NCBI GenBank assembly: GCA_900315245.1
Contig: OMYJ01000001.1
Location: 248,001-312,000 of the forward strand
Direction: 5' to 3'
Length of the DNA: 64,000 nucleotides
DNA from: an uncultured Bacteroidales bacterium
GTDB lineage: Bacteria; Bacteroidota; Bacteroidia; Bacteroidales; WCHB1-69
Shown: positions 24,800 to 33,496 of the stretch, piece by piece
How the letters are laid out: every line of letters starts with the position of its first letter
Numbering within the stretch: the first letter of the stretch is position 1
Translations under genes and position numbers: made by a program
The notes under the pieces: generated by a model
Database searches by the model: none
Told to the model about the DNA's origin: nothing
Seen by the model: only the letters and a program-made list of their open reading frames with translations

Positions 24800-25354
24800 A
24801 TGACCGACACGATGACACCCCAGCAGCGGCACTATTGCATGTCGCGGATCCGCAGCAAGGACACCACGCCCGAGAAACGCGTGCGACAGTGGCTGTGGAA
24901 ACACGGCTACCGCTATCGCCTCAACGTGAAGGGCGTGCCAGGGAAACCCGACATCGTGATGCGCAAGTACCGGACGGCGATATTCGTGAACGGGTGCTTT
25001 TGGCATGGACACGATGTTCAATGTACAATGTACAATGAAAAATGTACAATTATAGACTCGAAATGTTGTAGAATCCCAAATACGAATAGAGAATTTTGGG
25101 TGAATAAGATATTTAGAAATCAGGAAAGGGATCAGAAGAACTATGAAATTCTTTCTGAGAATGGGTGGCAGGTGATTGTGCTTTGGGAGTGTCAGCTGAA
25201 ACCCAAGAAACTGGAACAGACGATGTTACAGGTGGAAATACAGCTGCACGACTTTTACATCAAGACCTTTAACCATCGGTCGAAAACGTACATCCATATT
25301 GAAGAGGAAAGCCTGCCGATGGTGGCGGAGGAACCGGAAGAGTATGGACAATAA
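24800..25354 (+). CDS. vsr: Very short patch repair endonuclease (Vsr) with internal repeat insertion
   Basis: Vsr nicks beside T:G mismatches that arise when 5-methylcytosine deaminates. The family motifs are present: SRIRSKDTTPEKRVRQWLWKHGYRYR, GKPDIVMRKYRTAIFVNGCFWHGHD (catalytic Asp, zinc-binding Cys/His) and REFWVNKIFRNQERDQKNYEILSENGWQVIVLWEC. Between GHD and RIPNTN there is an extra segment of about 16 residues. It is encoded by copies of AATGTACA (25020-25051), so the usual zinc-binding spacing is changed. The 5' part is GC-rich and the 3' part AT-rich, with the change at the repeat. The likely partner is the C5-methyltransferase at 14512. Confidence 0.88.
   Translation: MTDTMTPQQRHYCMSRIRSKDTTPEKRVRQWLWKHGYRYRLNVKGVPGKPDIVMRKYRTAIFVNGCFWHGHDVQCTMYNEKCTIIDSKCCRIPNTNREFWVNKIFRNQERDQKNYEILSENGWQVIVLWECQLKPKKLEQTMLQVEIQLHDFYIKTFNHRSKTYIHIEEESLPMVAEEPEEYGQ
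25020..25051. repeat. AATGTACA direct repeats inside vsr
   Basis: Three copies of the AATGTACAAT word occur in-frame, two overlapping and one after a short AATGAAA spacer. This word type is not otherwise used in the neighbouring codons. Confidence 0.8.
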
Positions 25355-25426
25355 ACAGAAAAAACCGAAACTTGAATCTTGAAACCCGAAACTTGAAAAA
25401 CGTTAAAAACATACATAAAAAACGAT

Positions 25427-26635
25427 ATGAACATCGCAATATATACCCTCACCTCTACCCTGCACGACCCGCAGGCGGTAGATACGCTCACGAATGAGTT
25501 TCTAACCTCCTTGAATGTCCCGTACATTCTGAAAGGCGACGATTTCTCAGACTACGGCTCCCACGATCTGAATCTGATTTTCGTGCGGACGGGCGGCACC
25601 GAAGGCATCTTTCAGCAAATGATGCCCACACTGGTCGGGAAATCGGACGCTCCGTTCTATCTCCTGGCTTCCGACAAGAGCAACTCGTTAGCCGCCTCAT
25701 TAGAAATCCTCTCCTACCTGCGACAGCAAGGGAAACAAGGTGAGATTTTGCACGGCAATCCCGAATACATCGCCTCGCGCATCCAATTGCTGTGCCAGGT
25801 GGAATCGGCGGTCAAACGGTTGCGACACTGCCGATTAGGGGTCATCGGGAAACCTTCCGACTGGCTCATTGCCAGCCAAGTGAATACGGAGTGCGTCCGA
25901 CAGAAACTGGGCATTGAACTGTTAGATATTCCCATGAGCGAACTGCTGGACACGCTGGCCGCAACCCCTAAACCCTCGCTAACGGAACATCGCGATATGC
26001 CTGCGGTCAATGAGGCACTTCCCGATGCCTGTCGTATCTATGAGGCATTGAAAATCGTAGTGCAAAAACGTGGCTTACAGGGTTTTACAATCCGTTGTTT
26101 CGATTTGTTGGATGCTGTCCACAATACCGGTTGCTGGGCGTTGGCGAAGCTGAACGCGGAAGGTTATATCGCAGGTTGCGAGGGCGATGTTCCCACTATG
26201 CTGACTATGATGCTGCTCCGCGCCCTAATCGGCACGTCCTCTTTCCAAGCGAACCCCGCCAGCATCCATCCCGAAACGGGCGAAATCCTCTTCGCCCACT
26301 GCACCATACCCTTCGATATGGTTCAGCGTTACGAACTGGACACGCATTTCGAATCGGGAATCGGGGTCGGCATCCGCGGCTTCGTGCCGGAAGGCCCTGT
26401 CACGATTTGCAAGGTTTCGGGAGATTTGTCACGAGTATTCGTCGCGGAAGGAGAGCTGGTTCGCTGTCAGACAAAGCCGGACCTCTGCCGCACGCAGTTA
26501 GTGGTGCGTCTCGCCAAACCGTCCGATACCGAATATTTTCTGACGAATCCTATTGGGAATCACCATGTTATCGTAGTCGGACAGCACGCAGAAACACTGA
26601 AAGCGTTGTTACGGAGATGTTCCATCTGTTGTTAG
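25427..26635 (+). CDS. L-fucose/L-arabinose isomerase-fold protein, function unknown
   Basis: This 402-residue cytoplasmic protein resembles fucose-isomerase-like proteins. It has a Rossmann-type N-terminal half (LNLIFVRTGGTEGIFQQM, LLASDKSNSLAASLEIL), the middle CRLGVIGKPSDWLIASQVN, and a C-terminal domain with CWALAKLNAEGYIAGCEGDVPTMLTMMLLR and FAHCTIPFDM. These blocks correspond to metal- and substrate-binding regions of the FucI/AraA fold. Members of this divergent group are mostly uncharacterised. The protein ends in CSICC. It has no sugar-pathway neighbours, so the substrate cannot be inferred. Confidence 0.7.
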   Translation: MNIAIYTLTSTLHDPQAVDTLTNEFLTSLNVPYILKGDDFSDYGSHDLNLIFVRTGGTEGIFQQMMPTLVGKSDAPFYLLASDKSNSLAASLEILSYLRQQGKQGEILHGNPEYIASRIQLLCQVESAVKRLRHCRLGVIGKPSDWLIASQVNTECVRQKLGIELLDIPMSELLDTLAATPKPSLTEHRDMPAVNEALPDACRIYEALKIVVQKRGLQGFTIRCFDLLDAVHNTGCWALAKLNAEGYIAGCEGDVPTMLTMMLLRALIGTSSFQANPASIHPETGEILFAHCTIPFDMVQRYELDTHFESGIGVGIRGFVPEGPVTICKVSGDLSRVFVAEGELVRCQTKPDLCRTQLVVRLAKPSDTEYFLTNPIGNHHVIVVGQHAETLKALLRRCSICC

Positions 26636-26946
26636 AATATTTATCACGATGACCACCTATTACAATTTTAAGCATTCAACAAAAACAAAAGTGGTTGGAA
26701 GTGCCACGGGGGGGAAACGATGGAAATAAACTCATATCTCTGTCGCAACGATGCGGAAGTACTGGGAAATATCTTTAAGGAACTCGGCGTGCGGTAGAGA
26801 TCATAAATCCAACAGTTTTGTTATGTATAAGTTTTTTTAGACTAAAATGTGGTTGAATCAAAAATAGTTGTATTTTTGCGGCGAATTTGCAGAAATAATC
26901 AGAAAGCGATTAGTTTTGCTTATAAACAGACAATAAGACGATTACG
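26636..26946. other. Intergenic gap with possible gene remnant
   Basis: A 311-bp gap. An open frame from an ATG at 26649 reads MTTYYNFKHSTKTKVVGSATGGKRWK and ends just after a run of seven G. A second frame from 26720 (MEINSYLCRNDAEVLGNIFKELGVR) continues. Both are too short to call genes; a decayed gene frameshifted at the G run is possible. The right part holds the promoter at 26871. Confidence 0.3.
26871..26878 (+). promoter_or_regulatory. Bacteroidota -7 box for the AbiE pair
   Basis: TATTTTTG followed by C lies 68 nt before the AbiEi ATG at 26947. Confidence 0.65.
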
Positions 26947-27762
26947 ATGGCAGATATTAAATGTTTGCAAGATTGGGTTACCCATGAAATGGTGAGAGGC
27001 CGGTACATTTTCACGAAGGAAGATGTGCTGAATCTGCACCTGCCCATTTCAGACCAAGCGTTGCAGAACAGTTTGACCCGACTGACTGATCGTGGCATTA
27101 TCATGTCACCTTGGCAAAACTTTTACGTCATCATACCCAATGAGTACAAGTTGAGAGGTGTTGTTCCTCCTTCGTTTTACATAGACAAGTTGATGAGTTT
27201 TCTGAAGCGTGATTATTACGTCTCGTTACTGACGGCTGCTGCGATGAATGGAGCTTCGCATCAACGGGCCATGGTGTTCCAAGCAACGGTCAATGGGGGA
27301 CCTATCCGTTCAGGAATGAAAAACGGCGTACGCGTACAATTCACTCTAAGACAAAATCTGCCACTTGAATTCACCAGGCGTGTGAAGACCTTGACTGGCT
27401 ATATGACTGTGGCAGAACCTGAATTAACTGCTTTGGACGTGGTGTCAGAAGAACGCAAAGTGGGAGGTGTGAGCCGAGCTGCTGAACTTTTAGTGGAACT
27501 GTGCGAGGCCACCTCCTGGGATGACAAAAAGGTGCCATTGCTGAGTTATTTCAGCAGTGCCACTATTCAACGTCTTGGCTATCTGCTTGAACAGATTGAA
27601 GAGCAGGATCAAGCTGACAAACTCTATACATTATGGAAACAAACAGGTAGGATAATGCGAAAGACTCCATTGAAGCAAACGTATGCCGTTAGCGATGATA
27701 TGCTCATAGATAAGCGTTGGAAAATTATTAAAAACTACGAAGTTGAAATTGACGAAATATGA
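26947..27762 (+). CDS. AbiEi-family antitoxin
   Basis: This 271-residue protein belongs to the AbiEi antitoxin family of type IV toxin-antitoxin systems. Its N-terminal winged-helix region is KCLQDWVTHEMVRGRYIFTKEDVLNL...RLTDRGIIMSPWQNFYVI, followed by PPSFYIDKLMSFLKRDYYVSLLTAAAMNGASHQ and a C-terminal domain with VAEPELTALDVV. In the known systems the antitoxin represses its own promoter and counters the AbiEii nucleotidyltransferase. The stop overlaps the toxin start in an ATGA arrangement, which fits a coupled pair. Confidence 0.92.
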   Translation: MADIKCLQDWVTHEMVRGRYIFTKEDVLNLHLPISDQALQNSLTRLTDRGIIMSPWQNFYVIIPNEYKLRGVVPPSFYIDKLMSFLKRDYYVSLLTAAAMNGASHQRAMVFQATVNGGPIRSGMKNGVRVQFTLRQNLPLEFTRRVKTLTGYMTVAEPELTALDVVSEERKVGGVSRAAELLVELCEATSWDDKKVPLLSYFSSATIQRLGYLLEQIEEQDQADKLYTLWKQTGRIMRKTPLKQTYAVSDDMLIDKRWKIIKNYEVEIDEI

Positions 27763-28565
27763 TTCCCCAATACTACATACAAGAATGGTACGAGCAAGTG
27801 CCTTGGAACACTGATGCGATGGTCGAACAAGACCTCATCATCTGCAAGGCCCTGGTCTGCATATTCAACGATGAATTTTTGGCTTCGCAGCTGGCATTTC
27901 GCGGAGGTACGGCGTTGCATAAGCTGTACCTTACTCCGCAATCTCGTTACAGCGAAGATATTGACCTCGTGCAAATCCATCCCGGTCCCATCAAACCCAT
28001 CTTGTTCCGTCTTGGGGAGGTGCTGTCGTGGCTCCCTGGCAAAGTGACGAAGCAGAAACGGTACAACAATACTATGTTCTTCCGTATGGAGTCAGAAGTT
28101 CCGCCGGTACAACCCTTAAGACTGAAGATCGAAATCAATTGCTACGAACACTTTAACGTCCTGGGGTTGCAAAAAATGCCGTTTGAAGTTCATAACTCTT
28201 GGTTCAGCGGTAAATGTGAAATCACCACTTACACCCTTAACGAACTGATAGGAACCAAGTTGCGTGCATTATACCAAAGGAAGAAAGGCCGCGACTTGTT
28301 CGATCTGCAAGTGGCTTTGGAAAGCGGGAAGATAGACGTGGCACTGGTACTGGAATGCTATCAAAAGTATATGGAATTTGTGGTGGAAAAGGTTCCTACA
28401 TATAAGCAGTTCGTGCAAAACATGGAACTGAAGTTGCAGACACCGGAATTTTTAGGGGATATGGACATATTGCTTCGCGGTGGCGCAGAACGATTTAATC
28501 CGAACAGAGCTTACGAACTGGTCAAGAAAACCTTCATCGACTTAATGCCCGGAAGTAGAGATTAG
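27759..28565 (+). CDS. AbiEii-family nucleotidyltransferase toxin
   Basis: The nucleotidyltransferase core motif is FRGGTALHKLYL, then YSEDIDLVQIH, with the two catalytic acidic residues in SEDIDL. ELIGTKLRALYQRKKGRDLFDLQVAL near residue 165 is the conserved C-terminal signature of the AbiEii/MNT family. Family toxins transfer nucleotides to cellular targets and cause growth arrest or phage abortive infection. The length of 268 residues is normal. It is translationally coupled to the antitoxin. Together the two form the right end of the defence-rich region. Confidence 0.93.
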   Translation: MIPQYYIQEWYEQVPWNTDAMVEQDLIICKALVCIFNDEFLASQLAFRGGTALHKLYLTPQSRYSEDIDLVQIHPGPIKPILFRLGEVLSWLPGKVTKQKRYNNTMFFRMESEVPPVQPLRLKIEINCYEHFNVLGLQKMPFEVHNSWFSGKCEITTYTLNELIGTKLRALYQRKKGRDLFDLQVALESGKIDVALVLECYQKYMEFVVEKVPTYKQFVQNMELKLQTPEFLGDMDILLRGGAERFNPNRAYELVKKTFIDLMPGSRD

Positions 28566-28596
28566 ATTTTTGCAAACAACAATTAAAAAATGTAAT

Positions 28597-29517
28597 ATGA
28601 TGAAAAAAATCCTCATTTTTGCCATCGCCGCGTTCCTGTTTGCGGCATGTAGTGATTCTGAAAAACAGCTGCAGAAACGTGCGACCGAGCTTTGCCAGTA
28701 CATCCCCGACCACGAACTGTCGGAGAAGTCGAAACCGTATATGACGGCGGATTTCTACAACGTGCTGGACACGATGTTCAACCAGTTGCCGGAGTTCGAG
28801 GCCATGGACCACGAATGGCTCTACTATTTCGTGACCGGCAACGGCGGCACTATCGCCGACTTTGAAGTGGCCGGTGTGGAGAAAACCGACAACACCCACG
28901 CGGTCGCCACCATCAAGGTGCGCCAGAAATGGGAGGATGGTTCGTTCGACGAATCCTCTGACGTAGAGGAACATAAACTCTATATGGAGAAGGTGAACGG
29001 CCAATGGCTGATATCCGATTTCGACGAACACAAGGCCGATTGCATCCGTCATATCGCCATCAACAAAAAGGAACAGGTGGTGCGCAATGCCATCAGCGAT
29101 TATCTGGTGAACGAGATTGGCGAGAACTACCAGAAAGGCGAACTCTGCATCCCTATGATGATCATGGTACATGAGGAGGACGAACTCTTCATGGGTGACT
29201 TCTGGGTGTACTGGTACGACAAATCCGGCGACACGCTGAAGTGCGTTTCCGGCGGCAACCACGCGGGTCTGATGACCCTGAAGAAGGAAGGCGACCAGTA
29301 CAAGGTGGTTTCCTTCGAGCAAACCGTTGACGGGGCCGGCAACGAAGCCAGCGCCCAACGTATCTTCGGCAGCTATTTCGACATCTACCAGAATATCCAC
29401 TCCAACGACAAGATCCGCGAAGCCGTCCGTCAGGAGCAGTTGCGCGAGTATGTGAAAAAACACAACCTCAACGTCAAATACTATCAGGACTACGGCTGGC
29501 CTGCCGTGGAACTGTAA
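28597..29517 (+). CDS. Lipoprotein, unknown
   Basis: The N-terminus MMKKILIFAIAAFLFAACSDSEKQ is a signal peptide with lipobox LFAAC, so the protein is an envelope lipoprotein. The body of about 285 residues alternates helices and strands and includes two regions resembling a DUF4878/NTF2-like fold (HAVATIKVRQKWEDGSFDESSDVEEHKLYMEKVNGQWLISDF). This is only a general resemblance. An upstream ATG at 28570 would add residues before the basic region and is less likely. It starts about 30 bp after the AbiEii gene but looks like a separate host gene with high GC. Confidence 0.75.
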   Translation: MMKKILIFAIAAFLFAACSDSEKQLQKRATELCQYIPDHELSEKSKPYMTADFYNVLDTMFNQLPEFEAMDHEWLYYFVTGNGGTIADFEVAGVEKTDNTHAVATIKVRQKWEDGSFDESSDVEEHKLYMEKVNGQWLISDFDEHKADCIRHIAINKKEQVVRNAISDYLVNEIGENYQKGELCIPMMIMVHEEDELFMGDFWVYWYDKSGDTLKCVSGGNHAGLMTLKKEGDQYKVVSFEQTVDGAGNEASAQRIFGSYFDIYQNIHSNDKIREAVRQEQLREYVKKHNLNVKYYQDYGWPAVEL

Positions 29518-29559
29518 GATTACGAGGAATGGTGAGGCAATTGCTGGCGAGTGTTAATG

Positions 29560-31068
29560 CTACTCTTTCACCAATTTGACAGTGTGGACACCTTCTGCAC
29601 CGATGAGACGCACAACGTAAATGCCATTTGCACAGTTGCCCAAATCGAATTCGGCGCGGCCGTTTACAACTGCTGTTGCAGAAACTTGTTTGCCAAACAT
29701 GTCATAAACAACAGCCTCACCATCCGTCATATTGGAAGTTATTACAACCAAGTCTTTGGTCGGGTTCGGAGTGACAGAGACTGTAAAATCAGATCTTTCC
29801 TCTATGCCGACCACTGATTTTTTTCCCACTTTCACATTGTCCACATAGATGCCTCCGCCATTGTGGCATGTACCAACAAATGAAATCTGGTATGTGCTCG
29901 ACGGATTCGGCAGCGTGATGAGTTCTGTCTCCAGTTCTTCAGCAGGGTATGCGTACTCTTGGATGGAATGCCATTCGTCCTCCAGCGAGGTTCTGTACCA
30001 TACGGACATTTCATCAAAATTTGAAAGCACTTGTGGATGCTTGTGCATGAAGCTGAGTGCCGGATTGGTCACGGTTGTCAAATCCATAGGCAGGGAAATA
30101 AGCCTCGCCTCTCCCCCTAACCAAATTAAAAAAGCCGTGTTATTATGAATAAGATAACCAGGATCTACTGTCCAGTTGTCAATACCAGAAATTATCTCCG
30201 TCTGCCAACACACAAATTCGTCAAACGACTCAAAATCATCGAAGTATGGAACTTCATCCGTCACCACATAGACATCACAAAAGGTGGTGAAAACGATGGG
30301 AAGGGACCAATCTGACTCACTGTCATTGCCACAATTGGCTTTCACACGGAATGTATATTGGGTCTGAGGCATCAAACCATCCATAAGGAACGGTTGGGTC
30401 ATGACCTCGGTTTCCACGCCGTCGAGCTCAATAGTCCAGCTATCCTCATTTCCCGTAGTTGACCAACTTAAAATTGCTGAGGTGTTGGTGATGTTGTTTG
30501 CTTCCAAACCGATAGGACGACTGCAGCTAAAAACAGAAGCAACCTCTACATTATCCAAAAAGAGAATGATTCCACCAAGACCTTGAGCGTTGAATGAAAT
30601 CTGATAAGTAGAAGAAAGATTTGGTAAGTTACATATTGCTTCATAGGCATTTGTAAAATCACTGACACTAAACGAGTTAAGCACATGCCAAGAATCTGTT
30701 TCCGAGGTGCGGTAACAGACTTCAAGCACATCTGCAGCATAGACCCCCATCATGGCATAAGAAAATGTTACCTTAGCCGCACTTACACTGGTGAAATTGA
30801 GAACAGGGGAAATAAGTCGAGCTTCTTCTCCAACATTATCGTATGAGAATGAGGCCACAGAAGATTCTGATCCGTTAACCACCGACCAGTGGCCACCACC
30901 TGTGGAGTCCACTGTCCACAAATCGAAAACACCCCCTTCAAAACCCTCAATAAAGGGTTGGTCATCTGTGATTGTAATCACGTTTTGGGCAAAGGATGGA
31001 AAACCTGCAAATAAGAGGCATAACGTGAGTGCTATAAAAACTCTATTCAAAAAGTATGAATTGCTCAT
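29560..31068 (-). CDS. Secreted T9SS-cargo protein with MAM/jelly-roll and Fn3-like domains
   Basis: After the signal peptide (SYFLNRVFIALTLCLLFAGFPSFAQ) there are two similar jelly-roll blocks (FIEGFEGGVFDLWTV... and YFDDFESFDEFVCWQ...). Each ends in SSTYQISF followed by a glycine-rich strand and a DNVxV motif. Between them is an Fn3-like segment (ETNTSAILSWSTTG-type residues, then TQYTFRVKANC). The last 75 residues are a type A T9SS sorting domain (VSVTPNPTKDLVVI...VYDMFGKQV...GIYVVRLIG...VKLVKE). The start at 31068 is chosen over 31101 because the latter overlaps the promoter. The protein is probably surface-attached. Confidence 0.88.
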   Translation of the reverse strand: MSNSYFLNRVFIALTLCLLFAGFPSFAQNVITITDDQPFIEGFEGGVFDLWTVDSTGGGHWSVVNGSESSVASFSYDNVGEEARLISPVLNFTSVSAAKVTFSYAMMGVYAADVLEVCYRTSETDSWHVLNSFSVSDFTNAYEAICNLPNLSSTYQISFNAQGLGGIILFLDNVEVASVFSCSRPIGLEANNITNTSAILSWSTTGNEDSWTIELDGVETEVMTQPFLMDGLMPQTQYTFRVKANCGNDSESDWSLPIVFTTFCDVYVVTDEVPYFDDFESFDEFVCWQTEIISGIDNWTVDPGYLIHNNTAFLIWLGGEARLISLPMDLTTVTNPALSFMHKHPQVLSNFDEMSVWYRTSLEDEWHSIQEYAYPAEELETELITLPNPSSTYQISFVGTCHNGGGIYVDNVKVGKKSVVGIEERSDFTVSVTPNPTKDLVVITSNMTDGEAVVYDMFGKQVSATAVVNGRAEFDLGNCANGIYVVRLIGAEGVHTVKLVKE

Positions 31069-31098
31069 CAGATTAAAATTTAAATGAAAAACTGGGTG

Positions 31099-31106
31099 CA
31101 AACATA
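31099..31106 (-). promoter_or_regulatory. Bacteroidota -7 box for the T9SS-cargo gene
   Basis: The minus strand reads TATGTTTG followed by C, 31 nt before the ATG at 31068. Confidence 0.65.
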
Positions 31107-31193
31107 CAAAAAAAATTATTCAATTTGCAAATTTATTCATAAATCATAAAAAAGAGTTTGGATAATAATGCAAACGAAATCTGTAAAGACCGC

Positions 31194-33470
31194 TTAATTC
31201 TTATGCCTCAAATACTCGTCAATCGCCTTCGCGGCGCTCTTTCCCGCACCCATGGCGAGGATGACCGTGGCCGCGCCGGAAACAATGTCGCCACCGGCAA
31301 AGACCCCCTCCCGTGAGGTGGCCCCTACCTCATCGGCCACAATGCAGCCGTGACTGTTGACATCCAAACCTTGCGTCGTGGTGTAAATCAGCGGGTTAGG
31401 CGAAGTGCCAATGGACATGATGACCATATCGGTGTCCAAGATAAACTCGGAACCGGGAATCTTCACCGGACGACGGCGACCCGAAGCATCAGGTTCCGTC
31501 AGCTCCATACGCACGCACTCCATTCCGCACACCCAGCCCTTGTCGTTGCCGATAATCTTCACTGGATTGGTAAGCAGTTGGAAATCAACACCTTCCTCCT
31601 TGGCATGATGCACCTCCTCGCGGCGGGCAGGCAGCTCCTCCTCGGAACGGCGATAGACGATATGGACTTCCGCACCGAGACGGATGGCCGTGCGGGCCGC
31701 ATCCATGGCCACATTGCCGCCACCCACCACCGTCACCTTCTTACCGACAAAGTTCGGGGTTTCATAATGCTCTTTGTAGGAGAACAACAGGTTGTTTCTT
31801 GTCAAAAACTCATTAGCGGAGACCACACCGCATAGGTTCTCGCCTTCGATGTTCATGAAATTGGGGAATCCTGCACCCGATGCGATGAAAACAGCATCAT
31901 AACACCATTTTTCCATCAGGTCGTCCACCGACATCGTGCGGCCAATCACCACATCGCTCTCGAAACGTACACCGAGATTCTTGATGGTGTCGATTTCGGG
32001 CTTCACAATGTCTTTTTTCGGCAGACGGAACTCCGGGATGCCATAGACGAGCACGCCGCCAAATTCGTGGAGTGCCTCATACACCGTGACATCGTAGCCC
32101 ATACAGCGCAGCTCTTTAGCGCAAGTCAGTCCGGCGGGACCACTGCCCACCACAGCCACTTTTTGGCCTTTTCGTACGGTAGGTTTCTGTGCCACGATTT
32201 TGTTTTTCATCGACCAGTCACCGATGAAACGCTCCAGTTTGCCGATGGCCACGGGGTCGCCCTTGCGGCCGAGGATGCACTTGCCCTCGCACTGGCTCTC
32301 CTGCGGGCACACGCGACCGCACACAGACGGCAGTGCGGTGTCCTCTCGGATCAAGGTGGCAGCCTTGTCAAACTGTCCGTCCTTGATCAGCGAGATGAAG
32401 TCGGGAATGCGGATATGCACCGGACAGCCGCCCACACACTGCGGGTTCTTGCAGGTCAAGCATCGGCGAGCCTCTTCCACCGCCTCTTCTGCATTGTAGC
32501 CGAAACAAACCTCCCTAAAGTTTGAACGACGCACCTCGGGTGCTTGCTCGCGCACCGGCACGCGTGATTTTGGTGGAAGGGCCTCATGTGCGATACCGCC
32601 GATATGACATTGATGATTTTCACGTAACTCTTCTTCTTCCAATAACTTACGACCTTCAATGTGGTCATACATGGCTTGACGGTGCATACACTCGTCAAAA
32701 TTGATGAGAGACGCATCGAACTCGGGACCATCCACGCAGGTGAACTTTGTTTGGCCGCCAATTTGCACCCGACACGCGCCGCACATACCCGTGCCATCCA
32801 CCATCAGCGAGTTGAGACTCACCACGCAAGGAATCCCTAACTCTTTGGCTTTCAACGACACAAACTTCATCATGATCATCGGGCCGATGGCCGTGATTTC
32901 GTCGTAGCGGCGTCCCTCCTGGTGAACCAGATGGTCCAGCATGTCGTTTACTGTGCCCTTGAAGCCCATGGAACCGTCATCCGTGGTGATGTAGAGGTTG
33001 TTGGTGATTTTGCGGAACTGCTCGATATAGAAGAGCAGCGACGCGTTGCGGGCCCCGATGATGACATCGCACTCCAGCCCGTGTTGTGACATCCACTTTA
33101 CCAATGGAAAGACCGGCGCGATGCCAACACCTCCCGCTATGAAACAGTAACGCGACCGGCGCAACATGCCAATCGGACGGTGGATGAAGGCCGACGGATT
33201 GCCCAACGGACCCACCACATCATGGAAAAAACCGCCTACCGGGAAGGAGACTATTTTTCGGGTTGAAACTCCTATTGCTTTGATTACCAAAGTAATAGTT
33301 CCATCAGGCAGAAATGTGTCGCTGACGGTTAACGGGATTCGCTCGGCGGTCTCGTTCGCCTTCACGATGACAAACTGTCCGGGCAGCACCGACTGCGCGA
33401 TTTTCGGGGCTTCCACCTCCATCAGGAACGTGTCCTGACCTAGTTCTTCCTTTTTGACGATTTTATACAT
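31194..33470 (-). CDS. Fused NfnAB-type ferredoxin-NADP reductase / NADPH-dependent glutamate synthase-like protein
   Basis: This is a 758-residue fusion. Residues 1-270 are a ferredoxin-NADP reductase-like domain (VLPGQFVIVKANE, FIAGGVGIAPVFPLVKWM) ending in the iron-sulphur ligand region GMCGACRVQIGGQTKFTCVDGPEFD. The rest is a GltD-like flavoprotein: CLTCKNPQCVGGCPVHIRIPDFI and CGRVCPQESQCEGKCILG for [4Fe-4S] clusters, then two dinucleotide sites (VAVVGSGPAGLTCAKEL and VTVVGGGNVAMDAARTA). Such fusions match NfnAB electron-bifurcating transhydrogenases and are often annotated as gltA. The flavodiiron gene lies just upstream in the same direction, so they are probably one redox operon. Confidence 0.93.
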   Translation of the reverse strand: MYKIVKKEELGQDTFLMEVEAPKIAQSVLPGQFVIVKANETAERIPLTVSDTFLPDGTITLVIKAIGVSTRKIVSFPVGGFFHDVVGPLGNPSAFIHRPIGMLRRSRYCFIAGGVGIAPVFPLVKWMSQHGLECDVIIGARNASLLFYIEQFRKITNNLYITTDDGSMGFKGTVNDMLDHLVHQEGRRYDEITAIGPMIMMKFVSLKAKELGIPCVVSLNSLMVDGTGMCGACRVQIGGQTKFTCVDGPEFDASLINFDECMHRQAMYDHIEGRKLLEEEELRENHQCHIGGIAHEALPPKSRVPVREQAPEVRRSNFREVCFGYNAEEAVEEARRCLTCKNPQCVGGCPVHIRIPDFISLIKDGQFDKAATLIREDTALPSVCGRVCPQESQCEGKCILGRKGDPVAIGKLERFIGDWSMKNKIVAQKPTVRKGQKVAVVGSGPAGLTCAKELRCMGYDVTVYEALHEFGGVLVYGIPEFRLPKKDIVKPEIDTIKNLGVRFESDVVIGRTMSVDDLMEKWCYDAVFIASGAGFPNFMNIEGENLCGVVSANEFLTRNNLLFSYKEHYETPNFVGKKVTVVGGGNVAMDAARTAIRLGAEVHIVYRRSEEELPARREEVHHAKEEGVDFQLLTNPVKIIGNDKGWVCGMECVRMELTEPDASGRRRPVKIPGSEFILDTDMVIMSIGTSPNPLIYTTTQGLDVNSHGCIVADEVGATSREGVFAGGDIVSGAATVILAMGAGKSAAKAIDEYLRHKN

Positions 33471-33496
33471 AATTATGGGTTAGAAGGTTATTGGGG

